Positions 1 to 9,546 of a stretch of DNA of 64,000 bases are shown one piece after another. Below the pieces are notes generated by a model. The model was not told the origin of the DNA. It ran no database searches and saw only the letters and a program-made list of their open reading frames with translations. Within the stretch, counting starts at the first letter, position 1; every line of letters starts with the position of its first letter. The DNA comes from Oncomelania hupensis (taxonomy: Eukaryota > Mollusca > Gastropoda > Littorinimorpha > Pomatiopsidae): positions 74,720,119 through 74,784,118 of the forward strand of contig CM072511.1 in NCBI GenBank assembly GCA_036898135.1. The letters run 5' to 3'. The position numbers were made by a program, and so were the translations under genes.

Positions 1-591
1 GAACGGCGGAAGATTGGAAGCCCTGTGAGGGCATTAATCATCCTGCTTCCTGCTTGAAGCAATTCAGCGGGTATGTTGTCCACTTCCACTGACATCCCCT
101 TCTTCAGTTATTGCACTGCTGCCTCTCAACTTCTCGGAGAATTGGGAGGATTTCTTCCTCTTCTCTGTTCTGGGGACATGCTAGAACTGATGGGTCTCCG
201 TTTGGTGTTTGCTTGTAAAGGTCAGAGCAGTACTCTGTCCATCTCTCCAAGACTTCTTGTTCTTCTGTAATGCATATGCCAGGCTTTGGATCGGGGAGAC
301 CTTGGGCTGTTTAACACTTGTCAGCCGCTTCACATTGATAGGCCTTCTTGCTGTCGTACTTGTTCAGACTGTTCTCCTTTGCTGTGCGCATGCCTTCTCG
401 GATGTCATTGTTGATTTTTCGGTAGGCATTAGCTCCCTGTGAGGTTTCTTTTTCTTTTTCACTTCTCTTCGTTTATCACACAGGTCCAAAGGTTCAGGTG
501 TGATCCACGTATCTTTGGGCGGTGCTTGCCAAGGATTTCAGTGGCAGCATCTGTCACAGCTGAGTTGAAGGTGGTGGTTAAATTATATAGC
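1..591 (-). mobile_element. RTE-clade LINE fragment, RT-proximal region
   Basis: On the minus strand this encodes the linker and the start of the reverse transcriptase (SGSGQHTR-like debris of the SAGVDNIPAELLQAGG block seen intact near 6655-6715). It follows the same order as 6130-6740 of the better RTE copy, with frameshifts and stops. It abuts a 3'-end fragment of the same family at about 595 in an order that implies two pieces or a rearrangement. Confidence 0.8.
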
Positions 592-595
592 CCTC

Positions 596-852
596 AAAAA
601 TGATCCTATCCTATCCTGTAACTTGAAAGTCACTGGGGCACTGATGATCGTTTAACCAGCATACATTATTCTCTGTCCTATGCCTCATGGCTTCATCCAG
701 GGTCAAGCCAGTCCATTCTTGAATGTTGTCTTCCCACCTTGTTTGGTGGTTTTTGCAAGGCCTGATGCTCTGGTGGTGTGGCCGTACCATCGGAGTTTCC
801 GTTTCTTCTCCACTGTGAGCAAGTCATGTTGTCCAATAGCTTGAGTGATGGT
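596..852 (-). mobile_element. RTE LINE 3'-end fragment with GGATA tail
   Basis: TATCCTATCCTATCC at the low end is the reverse complement of the family's GGATA tandem 3' tail. Above it comes the reverse complement of the conserved 3' coding end (LVKRSS, ERERW, KLRWYGH remnants). Short tandem 3' tails instead of poly(A) are typical of RTE. Confidence 0.8.
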
Positions 853-1424
853 CTAGAACCCTGTTTTTGGGGATCCGATAATTTTGAAACCTATAACTTT
901 CCTTTCTCTATGGAAGAATTCACAGGTTCCATCCTTAAATACAATAATTCTGCTTCCGGCCCTAATGATATTCATTATTAGTTTATCAGTTAATTTTGCA
1001 CCTGCATAAAGATTCCTTCCCTCATCTTGGCGGGATGCAGTTGTTCCAATCCGGGATGCGTAGGTTAACAGTGAACATGTTGTTTTCGTTTTGTTTGATC
1101 TAGAAAAGGCGTATTGGAACTTGGAAGTTTGTTCTAAAAGATCTAGAACTCCTGGGTTTTCGTGGAAATTTACCCCTATTTTATTGAACATTTTTTCATA
1201 GGAAGTTTTAGATCCAACTTGGTTCTGCTTTGTCAGATCTTTTTGAGCAGGAGATGGGTGTTCCTCAGGGTAGCATTCTTTCTCCTCTTTTGCTTAACAT
1301 CAAGATCAACAACAGAGTTAAAAACGTTAAATCTGGCATTGGTAAATTCCTGTTTGTTGATGATTTCTCTATTTTGACTAAGGGTACAACCTTGGCAGGG
1401 TTGGAGCGTCAACTTCAGCTTTGC
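852..1424 (+). mobile_element. I/Jockey-type LINE fragment, reverse transcriptase part
   Basis: Translation gives FSMEEFTGSILKYNNSASGP, then, in broken frames, DLEKAYWNL, and DLFEQEMGVPQGSILSPLLL with FVDDFSI. These are RT blocks of an RNase H-bearing I/Jockey-type LINE; the usual YADD or FADD appears as VDD. The copy is frameshifted, truncated at both ends and stops where a CAG...CTG element begins. Confidence 0.7.
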
Positions 1425-1429
1425 ATAGA

Positions 1430-2849
1430 CAGGGTTCATACAGGTTTCAGGCCAGAAAAAGTAAGGACTTTTTAAGGACTTTTTAAGGACTTTTTAAAGG
1501 ACATTTTACGAACTTTAGCAAACTTGATTTGATAGTATATTGATGCTTACTAAATATGAAATCATTGAAAACAGACAGGTGGCCCCACATTTACTTTGTA
1601 GTGACTTCTGCTGCCGCATGCCCCATGAATTCTGAACGAAGGTAGTTCGTCACCACCACATCATTCTCCCACACCCTCACATGGATATCCAGCTGCTTTT
1701 GATGCAGATCATCATTCAGGCTCTCGTCAAATAACAAGACGTAGGATGTCTCAGATTTCACTCTGTCCTTCAGTTCATTAAAGAAATGGCGAACGATTCC
1801 AAATGTTAACAAGTATGACGACTTCCTTTCTCCACACTTGTAACTGGCCGCAATCTGGCTGTCAGGAAACATTGCTGCAAACACTTTGCCGTTGTCTTCA
1901 CATGATTTATAGCTGTAATGGCTGCTGACCGCTTTCAATGTCCAGATTATTTCAGCTTTCAAAGTATCTGTGCTGGAAAATGGCTGAGCAGAAGAAGGCC
2001 TGGTACTGACAGTAGAACTACTAGTCTCAGCATGGGTTACAGTGAAGTTGAAGGCACAGTCTTTTCGAGAAATGCGGACATGGGCACTGTAGGTCTTGAA
2101 GCTTTTACCAAACATTCATGTTTTGCCCCCTTGTGGTGAGCCAGTACAGAAGAATGACCGCGAGCAGCAACATCAAAAGTTTTTTTGCACACTGAACAAT
2201 AGGCTTTCCGGGTGTTTCCCTTTGGATCACGTTGCAGCCACTCTCTAAATGCGGCCGATTCCAACCACTTATCATTGAATAAACACTTTCCAGGCATCTT
2301 TCACAGTTTCAAAAATGGTGCACGCTTCCCCGGCACAAGCTACCACTGAGTCCCGTTCCGGCCTACGGCCACAAGGCTATGGGACTACCTTTACCTTTTT
2401 TTTTTTTAGCCAAGCGAGGGACTTGAGAAGCAATCTAGCCTTTTCCTCGCGAGAATTTCTTCTTTCCCTTGCCACGAGCCAGTGTCAGCGGAACGCTACA
2501 CCTCGAGAAGACTCTGGCATACTAGCAAGAGGGAAAATTATCAGGGGAGGTCACTCCTGCATAATTATCAGGGGGTCAGAGTCGTTTCCCTTTTGCAAAA
2601 AATGCTGGTAGCAGACGACACGCTTTGTTAGCGACATCGAAATGAAAATGTTATTTCTTTCTCAGTTTTTCTTGAACTAAAGTACTGCTTTGAAATTATT
2701 TCAACAAAAATCCCATTTTCGAAGGACTTTTAAGCACCTTGCTAGTAAACTGATAGAAAACTTTAATTTCGAAGGACTTTTAAGGCCTTAAAATAGGGGT
2801 GTCAAAATCTAAGTACTTTTAAGTACTTTTAAGGTGCGTGCGAACCCTG
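1430..2849 (-). mobile_element. hAT-like DNA transposon, non-autonomous, BED-type transposase remnant
   Basis: The ends are CAGGGTTC (1430) and GAACCCTG (2849), flanked by a possible 5-bp duplication ATAGA. Next to the left end are three copies of AAGGACTTTTT; near the right end AAGTACTTTTAAG is repeated. On the minus strand, 2297-2037 encodes a BED-like zinc-finger start (AYCSVCKKTFDVAARGHSSV, H-x4-H). A frameshift leads into 2115-1591 with FPDSQIAASYKCG and LLFDESLNDDLHQKQLDIHV, conserved in hAT/ZBED transposases. The catalytic core beyond this is missing. The flanks are unrelated LINE pieces in opposite orientation, so the duplication is not certain. Confidence 0.65.
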
Positions 2850-2854
2850 ATAGA

Positions 2855-3262
2855 TAAAATTTAACTACTTATACAAACAAGATGACAGCACCTATATGCG
2901 ATAAAACAAATTAACCTCATGTTGTCTATTGCAAACTTTAAAAATCTCAATAAAAGGTATAGAACCAAAATATGTTTATCTCTCATCAACCAGATCAGCA
3001 CATTCAGACATAAAATGGTGAATGGAAAAGGGCTTATCACATTCAAAGCACCACGGTGGTTCTCTGCCTTTCAAAAGGAAACTATGGGTGATCTAAGTAT
3101 GTCCTATATTTAGGCGAGTAAAAAGTTTCCTCTTTGCTGTTGGGCACAAAGTTAGGCAAAGAGGCAGACAGATCTGATAAAATTTCAAACATCTTGTTAT
3201 TGGTTTGATTAGACCATTCGGTCTGCCAGAGCCGTTTACAGTAAGAACCAGTCATACAAAAC
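2855..3262 (-). mobile_element. I/Jockey-type LINE fragment, 3' terminal coding region
   Basis: The reverse complement aligns by eye with 8590-9010 (region after RNase H, with PWCFECDKP and LNVLIWLMRDK-like remnants, then a noncoding 3' end). It carries frameshifts and stops and lies in opposite orientation to the next piece at about 3285. Confidence 0.65.
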
Positions 3263-3284
3263 AGGAGGGAATAAGGAACAAACT

Positions 3285-3665
3285 GGATCTCTGCCAGAAA
3301 AGGTTGTGATTTGCACCGAAGGAAGGTCTCTACTCTGAGGCTGGTGAAACTCCCTGGGACATCTGTAGGCTTCAGCTCGCCATGAACTATTTTCTAAAAC
3401 TTTAAGCTAACCCTGAAAATTCCACTTATGATTGTGCCATAAACCCATTATTTACACTTAAATATTCCAACAAGCTGACAGAAGTTCCTCTTTTGGTATC
3501 AGAATACATCCTCATTTTGATACTGCAGGCATAGATATTGGCTCTGTTAATGATGACCAACTGCTAACTGTGCTCCCTCCTTGGAAACTGATCAAACACA
3601 TTTTCAACTAATCTCACATCTTTCAAAAAGAATGAAGCTTCCGAAACTGTTTATATGCAACTTTA
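3285..3665 (+). mobile_element. I/Jockey-type LINE fragment, left half of a copy split by RTE
   Basis: Encodes EGLYSEAGETPWDICRLQLA and MNYF, then, frameshifted, LTSFKKNEASE. This corresponds to 15930-16260 on the minus strand. It stops at CAACTTTA and resumes at 8154 with CTAGAACATTG, exactly where the minus copy reads on, so 3666-8153 was inserted here. Confidence 0.65.
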
Positions 3666-4063
3666 CTCTGTGGGTTCGGGCATTAAATAGAATAGACCCA
3701 ACGTTTTCCCGGCGTGTCGTAAGAGGCGACTAACAGGGGTGATGTTAGCACGGCATCACTGGGCGAAAGTCTTCTACACAGAAGTCACCGGCCAGGGCGG
3801 AGGAACCTCACGTTACTACTGGTTCAACGACCACGTGCTCAGGGCCAAGGCGAGCCACACTGTATTCGTGGATTTCGGCTGTGGCCAACGGTTGTGCGTC
3901 ACTACCGCGAGCGTCACAACTGCGTGTAACACTACCGCGTGTAACACTACCGCGTGGGTAACACTACCGCGAGTAACAGTACCGCGTGTGTAACACTATC
4001 GTGTGTGAAACACTACCTCAAGTGGCACTACCGCGTGTAACACTTCCGCGTGTGTTCCACTAA

Positions 4064-4111
4064 CGAGAGAGAGGGAGAGAGAGAGAGAGAGAGAAGGAGA
4101 GAGAGAGAGAG

Positions 4112-4167
<56 letters not shown>

Positions 4168-4528
4168 CTTCTTCTTCTTCTTCTTCTTCTTCTTCTTCTT
4201 CTTCTTCTTCTTCTTCTTCTTCTTCTTCTTCTTCTTCTTCTTCTTCTTCTTCTTCTTCCTCCTTCTTCTTCTTCTTCTTCTTCTTCTTCTTCTTCTTCTT
4301 CTTCTTCTTCTTCTTCTTCTTCTTCTTCTTCTTCTTCTTCCTCCTTCTTCTTCTTCTTCTTCTTCTTCTTCTTCTTCTTCTTCTTCTTCTTCTTCTTCTT
4401 CTCCTCCTCCTCCTCCTCCTCCTCCTCCTCCTCCTCCTCCTCCTCCTCCTCCTCTTCTTCTTCTTCTTCTTCTTCTTCTTCTTCTTCTTCTTCTTCTTCT
4501 TCCTTTTTCATCTTCTTCTTCTTCTTCT
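4064..4528. repeat. Compound microsatellite (GA)n(GTT)n(TTC)n(CTC)n(TTC)n
   Basis: GA from about 4064 to 4110, GTT 4111-4167, TTC to about 4400 with two CCT breaks, CTC 4401-4454, and TTC to 4528. It lies in the core of the foldback element. Long homopolymeric reading frames across it are artefacts. Confidence 0.95.
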
Positions 4529-4719
4529 AAAATAACTTCCATGCGACAGACAGACAGATGGACACACGCGCATGCAAGCGTGCACGCATGCACGCACATA
4601 CAAAATGCATATAATTTTCGAGGATTTTTAATTTAAAAAACATAATTGTATTAAAAGCAATATGAATTAAAAATAAAAATGAACAATAAAAAGATACACA
4701 TTTCTTTCTTTGTCTTTCG

Positions 4720-4798
4720 CTCGCTCTCTCTCTCTCTCTCTCTCTGATTTTCTCTCTCAAGTGTCAGTGTCAAATGTCACGATTGTTTCAACACACAT

Positions 4799-4829
<31 letters not shown>

Positions 4830-4830
4830 G
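4720..4830. repeat. (CT)n tracts
   Basis: CT runs at about 4723-4760 and 4804-4830 form the inner end of the right arm of the foldback element, mirroring the GA run of the left arm. Confidence 0.9.
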
Positions 4831-5080
4831 TTAGTGGAACACACGCGGAAGTGTTTCACGCGGTAGTGCTACCCGCGATAGTGTTACACACGCGATAGTG
4901 TTACACACGCGGAAGTGTTACACGCGGTATTGTTACTCGCGGTTGTATTACACTCGCGATAGTGTTACACGCGGTAGTGTTACACGCGGTAGTGACGCTC
5001 GCGGTAGTGGCCAGCACCCGTGCCCAACAGCCTGGAGAGGATTGGGCACCGCCAGGTCTTTTTTGCCCAAGACACACTAC

Positions 5081-8000
5081 ATGATGACACAATCCACTAA
5101 TTCCATACCGGATCGGTCGTCACCCGGCTCAAGGACCGCGCCTTCCGTTGGCCACCAGGACGGAGGTGTTAAGTATGCTACTGATGGACAATTTAGCAAG
5201 ATCCGCACGAGAAACAACATCGTCATAGGAACCTGGAATGTCAGGACCCTAACTGCGGAAGGAAAATTAGAAGAACTGGCCCACGAGTTGGACCACTATC
5301 GATGGAACGTTCTAGGCATCAGTGAACTGCGCTGGAAAGGCCTAGGTGAAACAACGACCGAAAAAGGCCACAAGCTCTATTTCAGCGGTAGAGATGACAG
5401 GCACGAACACGGTGTTGGATTCTTGGTCCACAAGAACATTCTAGCCACTGTCATGGGTTGCCGCCCAGTCTCCAGTAGACTCATTACCATCCACCTGAGA
5501 GCAGCCCCTTTCAACATCACCATCATCCAGGCCTATGCCCCAACATCAGACTATGACGACAGCGAAGTGGAGGATTTTTATCAAAAACTACAGGCGGTCC
5601 TTGACCAAGTGCAGAAAGAAGGACATAGTCATAGTGCAAGGCGACTGGAATGCCAAGGTTGGCCAAGATGCGCACCACAACTGGGGAGACACATGTGGAC
5701 CCCACTGCAACAACGAGACAAATGACATGGGTCTGAGACTCTTGGAGTTTGCCAGATACAACAATCTGGTACTGGCAAACACGCTTGTTCTCCACAAAAA
5801 CTCCAGACGATGGACATGGCACAGTCCCGGCGGGGAGCATCACAACCAGATCGACTACATCATAGTCAAGAAACGCTTCAGATCAAGCATCAACACTGGC
5901 AGGACACGCACTTTTCCAGGAGCAGACATCGGAAGTGACCACGATCTCGTGATGATGTCTTTCCGGCTTCACTTGAAGAGAGTAAACACAGCAAAGTGCA
6001 CTAGACTGAAGTTCGACCTGGACAAACTGCAAGACCCGGAGGTTGCAGAACTATTTCAGGCCACAATTAGAGGGAAATTTGCACCACTGCTCATTTTGGG
6101 GGCTGGTGAAGTAGATGTCAACACCATGACCACCACCTTCAAATCAGCTGTGACAGATACCGCCCACTGAGATCCTTGGCAAGCACCGACCAAAGAAGAA
6201 GCCGTGGATCACACCTGAACTTTTGGATCTGTGTGATAAACGAAGAGAGATAAAAAAGAAAAAGAACACCTCACAGGGAGCTGACGTCTACTGAAAAATC
6301 AACAATGATGTCCGAAAAGGCATGCGCACAGCAAAGGAGAACTGGATAGAAGATCAATGCCAGGAAATAGAGAACAGTCTGAACAAGAACAACAGCAAGA
6401 AGGCCTACCAGACTGTGAAGCGGCTGACAAGTGTCAAACAGCCCAAAGTCTCCACGATCCAAAGCAAGTCTGGCATATGCCTTACAGAAGAACAAGAAGT
6501 CTTGGACAGATGGACAGAGTACTGCTCTGACCTTTACAACCATACACCAAATGGAGACCCATTAGTTCTAGCATGTCCCAAGAACAGAGAAGAAGAAGAA
6601 ATCCTCCCAATTCTCCGGGAAGAAGTTGAGGCAGCAGTGCAATCGCTAAAGAAAGGGAAGTCAGCGGGAGTGGACAACATACCCGCGGAACTGCTACAAG
6701 CAGGAGGAGAAGCGATGATTGATGCCCTCACCATTATCTGTAACAAGATCTGACAGAGTGGGGAGTGGCCTATACCATGGACCCAGTCACTTGTCATCAC
6801 TCTTCCCAAAAAAGGTAACCTTCAGGAGTGTGAAAATTACTGCACCATCAGCCTCATCAGCCATCCCAGCAAGGTCCTCCTGAAAATAATACTCAACAGG
6901 TTGAAACCCCAAGCTGAACAAATCATAGCTGAAGAACAAGCAGGATTCAGGGCAGGGCGAAGTACCACTGAGCGGATTTTCAACCTCAGAATAATCTGTG
7001 AGAAATACCTACAGCACCAACAACATCTATATCATGTGTTCATAGACTTCAAGAAGGCGTTTGACCGAGTCTGGCATGCAGCTCTATGGGCAACAATGAA
7101 AGTGTACAACATCAGCCCTAAAATTATTGAAGTCATCAAAAGCCTGTATGACAAGGCTACCAGTGCAGTCCTCCACAACAGCACCATCCCGAACTGGTTC
7201 AGAACAACAATCGGTGTGCGTCAAGGATGCCTACTCTCTCCAACACTCTTCAACATCTTCCTAGAGCGCATCATGTCAGATGCTCTTGCAGATCATGAAG
7301 GCACAGTCAGCATAGGGGGTAGAGCAATCTCCAATCTTCGTTTTGCAGATGACATTGATGGATTGGCTGGAGAGGAACAAGAACTTGAACAGCTGGTACA
7401 GAGGCTTGACACCACCTCCAGAGCCTATGGAATGGAAATAAGTGCAGAGAAGACCAAAATGATGACCAACAACACCAATGGCATCAACACGGACATCAAA
7501 GTCCAAGGCCAATCCCTCAACACAGTGCATAGCTTCAAATATTTAGGAGCCATTGTATCAGACAATGGGTCCCGACAGGAAGTCCTCTCCAGGATCGCAC
7601 AAACAACTGCTGCCCTGACAAGGTTGAAGCCCATTTGGAAAGACAGGACCATCAGTCTACATTCCAAAGTAAGACTTCTGCGCTCCCTTGTCATCTCCAT
7701 CTTCCTATATGCTTGCGAAGCATGGACCCTCACAGCAGATCTCCAACGAAGAATACAAAGCATGGAGATGAGATGCTACAGAAGACTTCTGGGCATTTCC
7801 TATACCCAACACATCACCAACGACGAAGTCCGACAGACCATCGCACAAGCCATTGGACAACACGATGACCTGCTCACAGTGGTGAAGAAACGGAAACTGC
7901 GATGGTATGGCCACGTCACCAGATCATCAGGCCTTGCAAAGACTATTATGCAAGGCACAGTGCAAGGAGGTAGAAGAAGAGGGAGACCGAAAAGAGGACA

Positions 8001-8131
8001 ACATTCGAGAATGGACCGGTTTGACACTGAGCGAAGCCATCAGGGCTGCTGAGGACAGAGAAAGATGGAGTATGCTGGTTAAACGATCATCTGTGGTGCC
8101 CCTACGGCTTTCGGGTTACGGGACAGGATAG
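5081..8131 (+). pseudogene. RTE endonuclease/reverse transcriptase ORF, broken
   Basis: This is the single coding region of the RTE copy. It would encode an endonuclease and reverse transcriptase that primes on nicked target DNA. It needs three frame changes and two stop-codon losses to read through, so it is a pseudogene. Proteins of this family are often annotated as craniofacial development protein 2-like in invertebrate databases; that name reflects repeat contamination. Confidence 0.88.
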
Positions 8132-8153
8132 GATAGGATAGGATAGGATAGGA

Positions 8154-9150
8154 CCTAGAACATTGTTCACTGTATAAAGGATACGAAAAACTTTTTACAG
8201 ACGGGTCGAAGAAAGGAGACACAGTTGCTGCTGCGTCAGTCTCTGGGAGACACCTTGACCAGTCTTTGCAACAGTGTATATCTGATTTTAGTTCTGCTTA
8301 TACAATTGAGCTCAAGGCAATTCATTTAGCTCTGAAACAGGTTTATCAGTCCAAAAGATCCTCATTTTTAATCATGTCCGATTCACTGTCAGCACTACAG
8401 GCTCTTTCCACGAGAAAGATATTGCACCCTTTTCTTGCCGAGATCCATGATCTCCACACACGTGTCTCACGGTAAAGAGATAGCTTTATGTGGGTGCCTA
8501 GCCACATGGGCATCCGTGGTAATATTGCAGTGGACAGCTGCAAAAGAAGCTCTGTATCCAGGCTTCCCTTCAGAGATTTTCCAATTTCCTTACTCTGACC
8601 TGCGTTGTATGACTGACTCTTACTGTAAACGACTCTGGCAGACCTAATGGTCTAATCAAACCAACAAACTATATCAAATGTTACCAGATCTGTCTGCTTC
8701 TTTGCCTAACTTTCCATCCCCCTGCAAAGAGGAAACTATTCTGACCTGCCTGCATATTGCATACTTATATCACCCATAGTTTTCTTTCGAAAGGCGAAGA
8801 ACTGCCATGGTGCTTTGAATGTGGTAAGTCCCTTTCCATCCGCCATTTTATGTCTGAATATGCTGATTTGATAACAGATAAAGTTTTTGGGTCCAATACC
8901 TTTTAATAAGATTATAAAAATTGTTATTGGTCAAAACATGTTTACATTTTTACATGATGTTGGTTTATTTTATCGCATATAGATAATATTATCTTGTTTG
9001 TATACGGTTAAATTTCATCAATAATGCTAGTTTTATGTAAATCTTTTATCATTTTATAATATAGCGTTCTAGCCTGATTTTGAATAGTTTTGTGTGGTCC
9101 TGATTTGGCTCTTAGGAGCCCGCTGGACCCTATAAACATTGAATATCTAT
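8154..9150 (+). mobile_element. I/Jockey-type LINE, right half: RNase H and 3' end with (ATCT)n tail
   Basis: Continues the copy cut at 3665. RNase H features are FTDGSKKGD, the Glu in AYTIELKAIHLAL and IMSDSLSALQAL, then WVPSHMGIRGN in a shifted frame and PWCFECGK-like debris. The 3' end, GTCCTGATTTGGCTC then CCGCTGGACC, runs into ATCTATCTATCT at about 9147. The same 3' block closes the SINE-like family in this window. Frameshifts near 8475 and many stops make it inactive. Confidence 0.75.
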
Positions 9151-9171
9151 CTATCTATCTCTGCCAAACTT

Positions 9172-9275
9172 TGTTGGTGATGTGCAGACATTGGAAATGC
9201 CCAGAAGACTTCTGTAGCATCTCCATGCTTTGTATTCTTCGGTGTAGGTCTGCTGTGAAGGTCCATGTTTTAAAA
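9172..9275 (-). mobile_element. Short RTE LINE fragment
   Basis: About 100 bp matching 16672-16775 (GAAATGCCCAGAAG, CTTCTGTAGCA), internal to the RT C-terminal region, minus orientation. Confidence 0.7.
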
Positions 9276-9439
9276 AATGATATAAATGGCAACAAGAATT
9301 TGGGGAAGCAATTTTGGCATCATGAAACGTCACTTTTTCAAATAAGAGATTGGAATGGGTGTTTACATGACCAGCCATAAGCAAAACCTGACAATACTCT
9401 TAAGTTTCTTTATAAAAAATATATTTTAAATAAACAAAC

Positions 9440-9546
9440 CTTGTAATCCTCTTTATATTTTTCCATCATGTGTATGCAGTAAGTAACATCAGGTATGGAC
9501 ATTTGCAGCAGTCGTTTACCAGGGAGTGCAGCTTCAGCTTCAAGTT
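9440..9546 (-). CDS. NOP16: NOP16 exon 4
   Basis: The exon is 107 nt, bounded by the acceptor TTTTGTAATAG and the donor GTTTGT. Its only open frame encodes LEAEAALPGKRLLQ, then MSIPDVTYCIHMM and EKYKEDYK. This matches the NOP16 C-terminal half (human DLEAEASLP...YVRYMVENHGEDYK). It ends in phase 0, so the missing last exon should begin in frame with the conserved tail. A SINE-like retroposon lies about 60-70 bp upstream of the acceptor. Confidence 0.9.

Larger units (their letters stand above)
3890..5019. mobile_element. Foldback/Mutator-like element: tandem-repeat inverted arms around a microsatellite core
   Basis: Inserted in the RTE 5' UTR between GTGGCCAAC (3881-3889) and GTGCCCAAC (5020-5028), a 9-bp duplication with one mismatch. 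The termini are inverted: GGTTGTGCGTCACTACCGCG at the left, and GGGTGCTGGCCACTACCGCG read inward from the right. Both arms consist of about 15-bp units of the type GTGTAACACTACCGC, in opposite orientation (3900-4060 and 4830-5010), continuing into GA (left) and CT (right) runs. The core holds GTT, TTC and CTC triplet tracts and an AT-rich piece. There is no coding capacity. Comparison with 24890-24960, where the same UTR is uninterrupted, proves the insertion. Confidence 0.85.
3666..8153 (+). mobile_element. RTE-clade LINE, near full length, inactive, split by a foldback element
   Basis: The 5' UTR begins CTCTGTGGGTTCGGG and is shared with the copy ending at 25149. Coding starts near ATG 5081. 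The AP endonuclease includes NIVIGTWNVRTL, ISELRWKG, GDWNAKVG (about 5640) and SDHDLV (about 5934). The reverse transcriptase includes GVDNIPAELLQAGG, EEQAGFRAGRST, FIDFKKAFDRVW, GVRQGCLLSPTLF and FADD (7342-7353). The C-terminus has KLRWYGH. The tail is GGATA repeats (8121-8153). Inactivating changes are frameshifts near 5618, 6160 and 7995, and stops at 6292-6294 and 6751-6753. A foldback element interrupts the 5' UTR at 3890. Confidence 0.9.

Noticed and set aside
1430..2849. Exact 8-bp hAT target duplication around this element
   Set aside because: Only ATAGA (5 bp) is shared and the flanks are different LINE fragments in opposite orientation; the duplication may be chance.
2855..3665. 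A single continuous I/Jockey-type LINE copy
   Set aside because: Orientation flips at about 3270-3285, so these are two pieces, not one copy.
3996..4636. Several reading frames of 160-179 codons made of poly-Glu, poly-Leu, poly-Ser or poly-Arg runs
   Set aside because: They are translations of the GTT/TTC/CTC microsatellite in the foldback core in all frames; no coding evidence.
1..9439. Last exon of NOP16 within the window
   Set aside because: I searched the minus strand for the conserved C-terminal tail and an acceptor in phase 0 and saw none among the LINE and hAT sequences.
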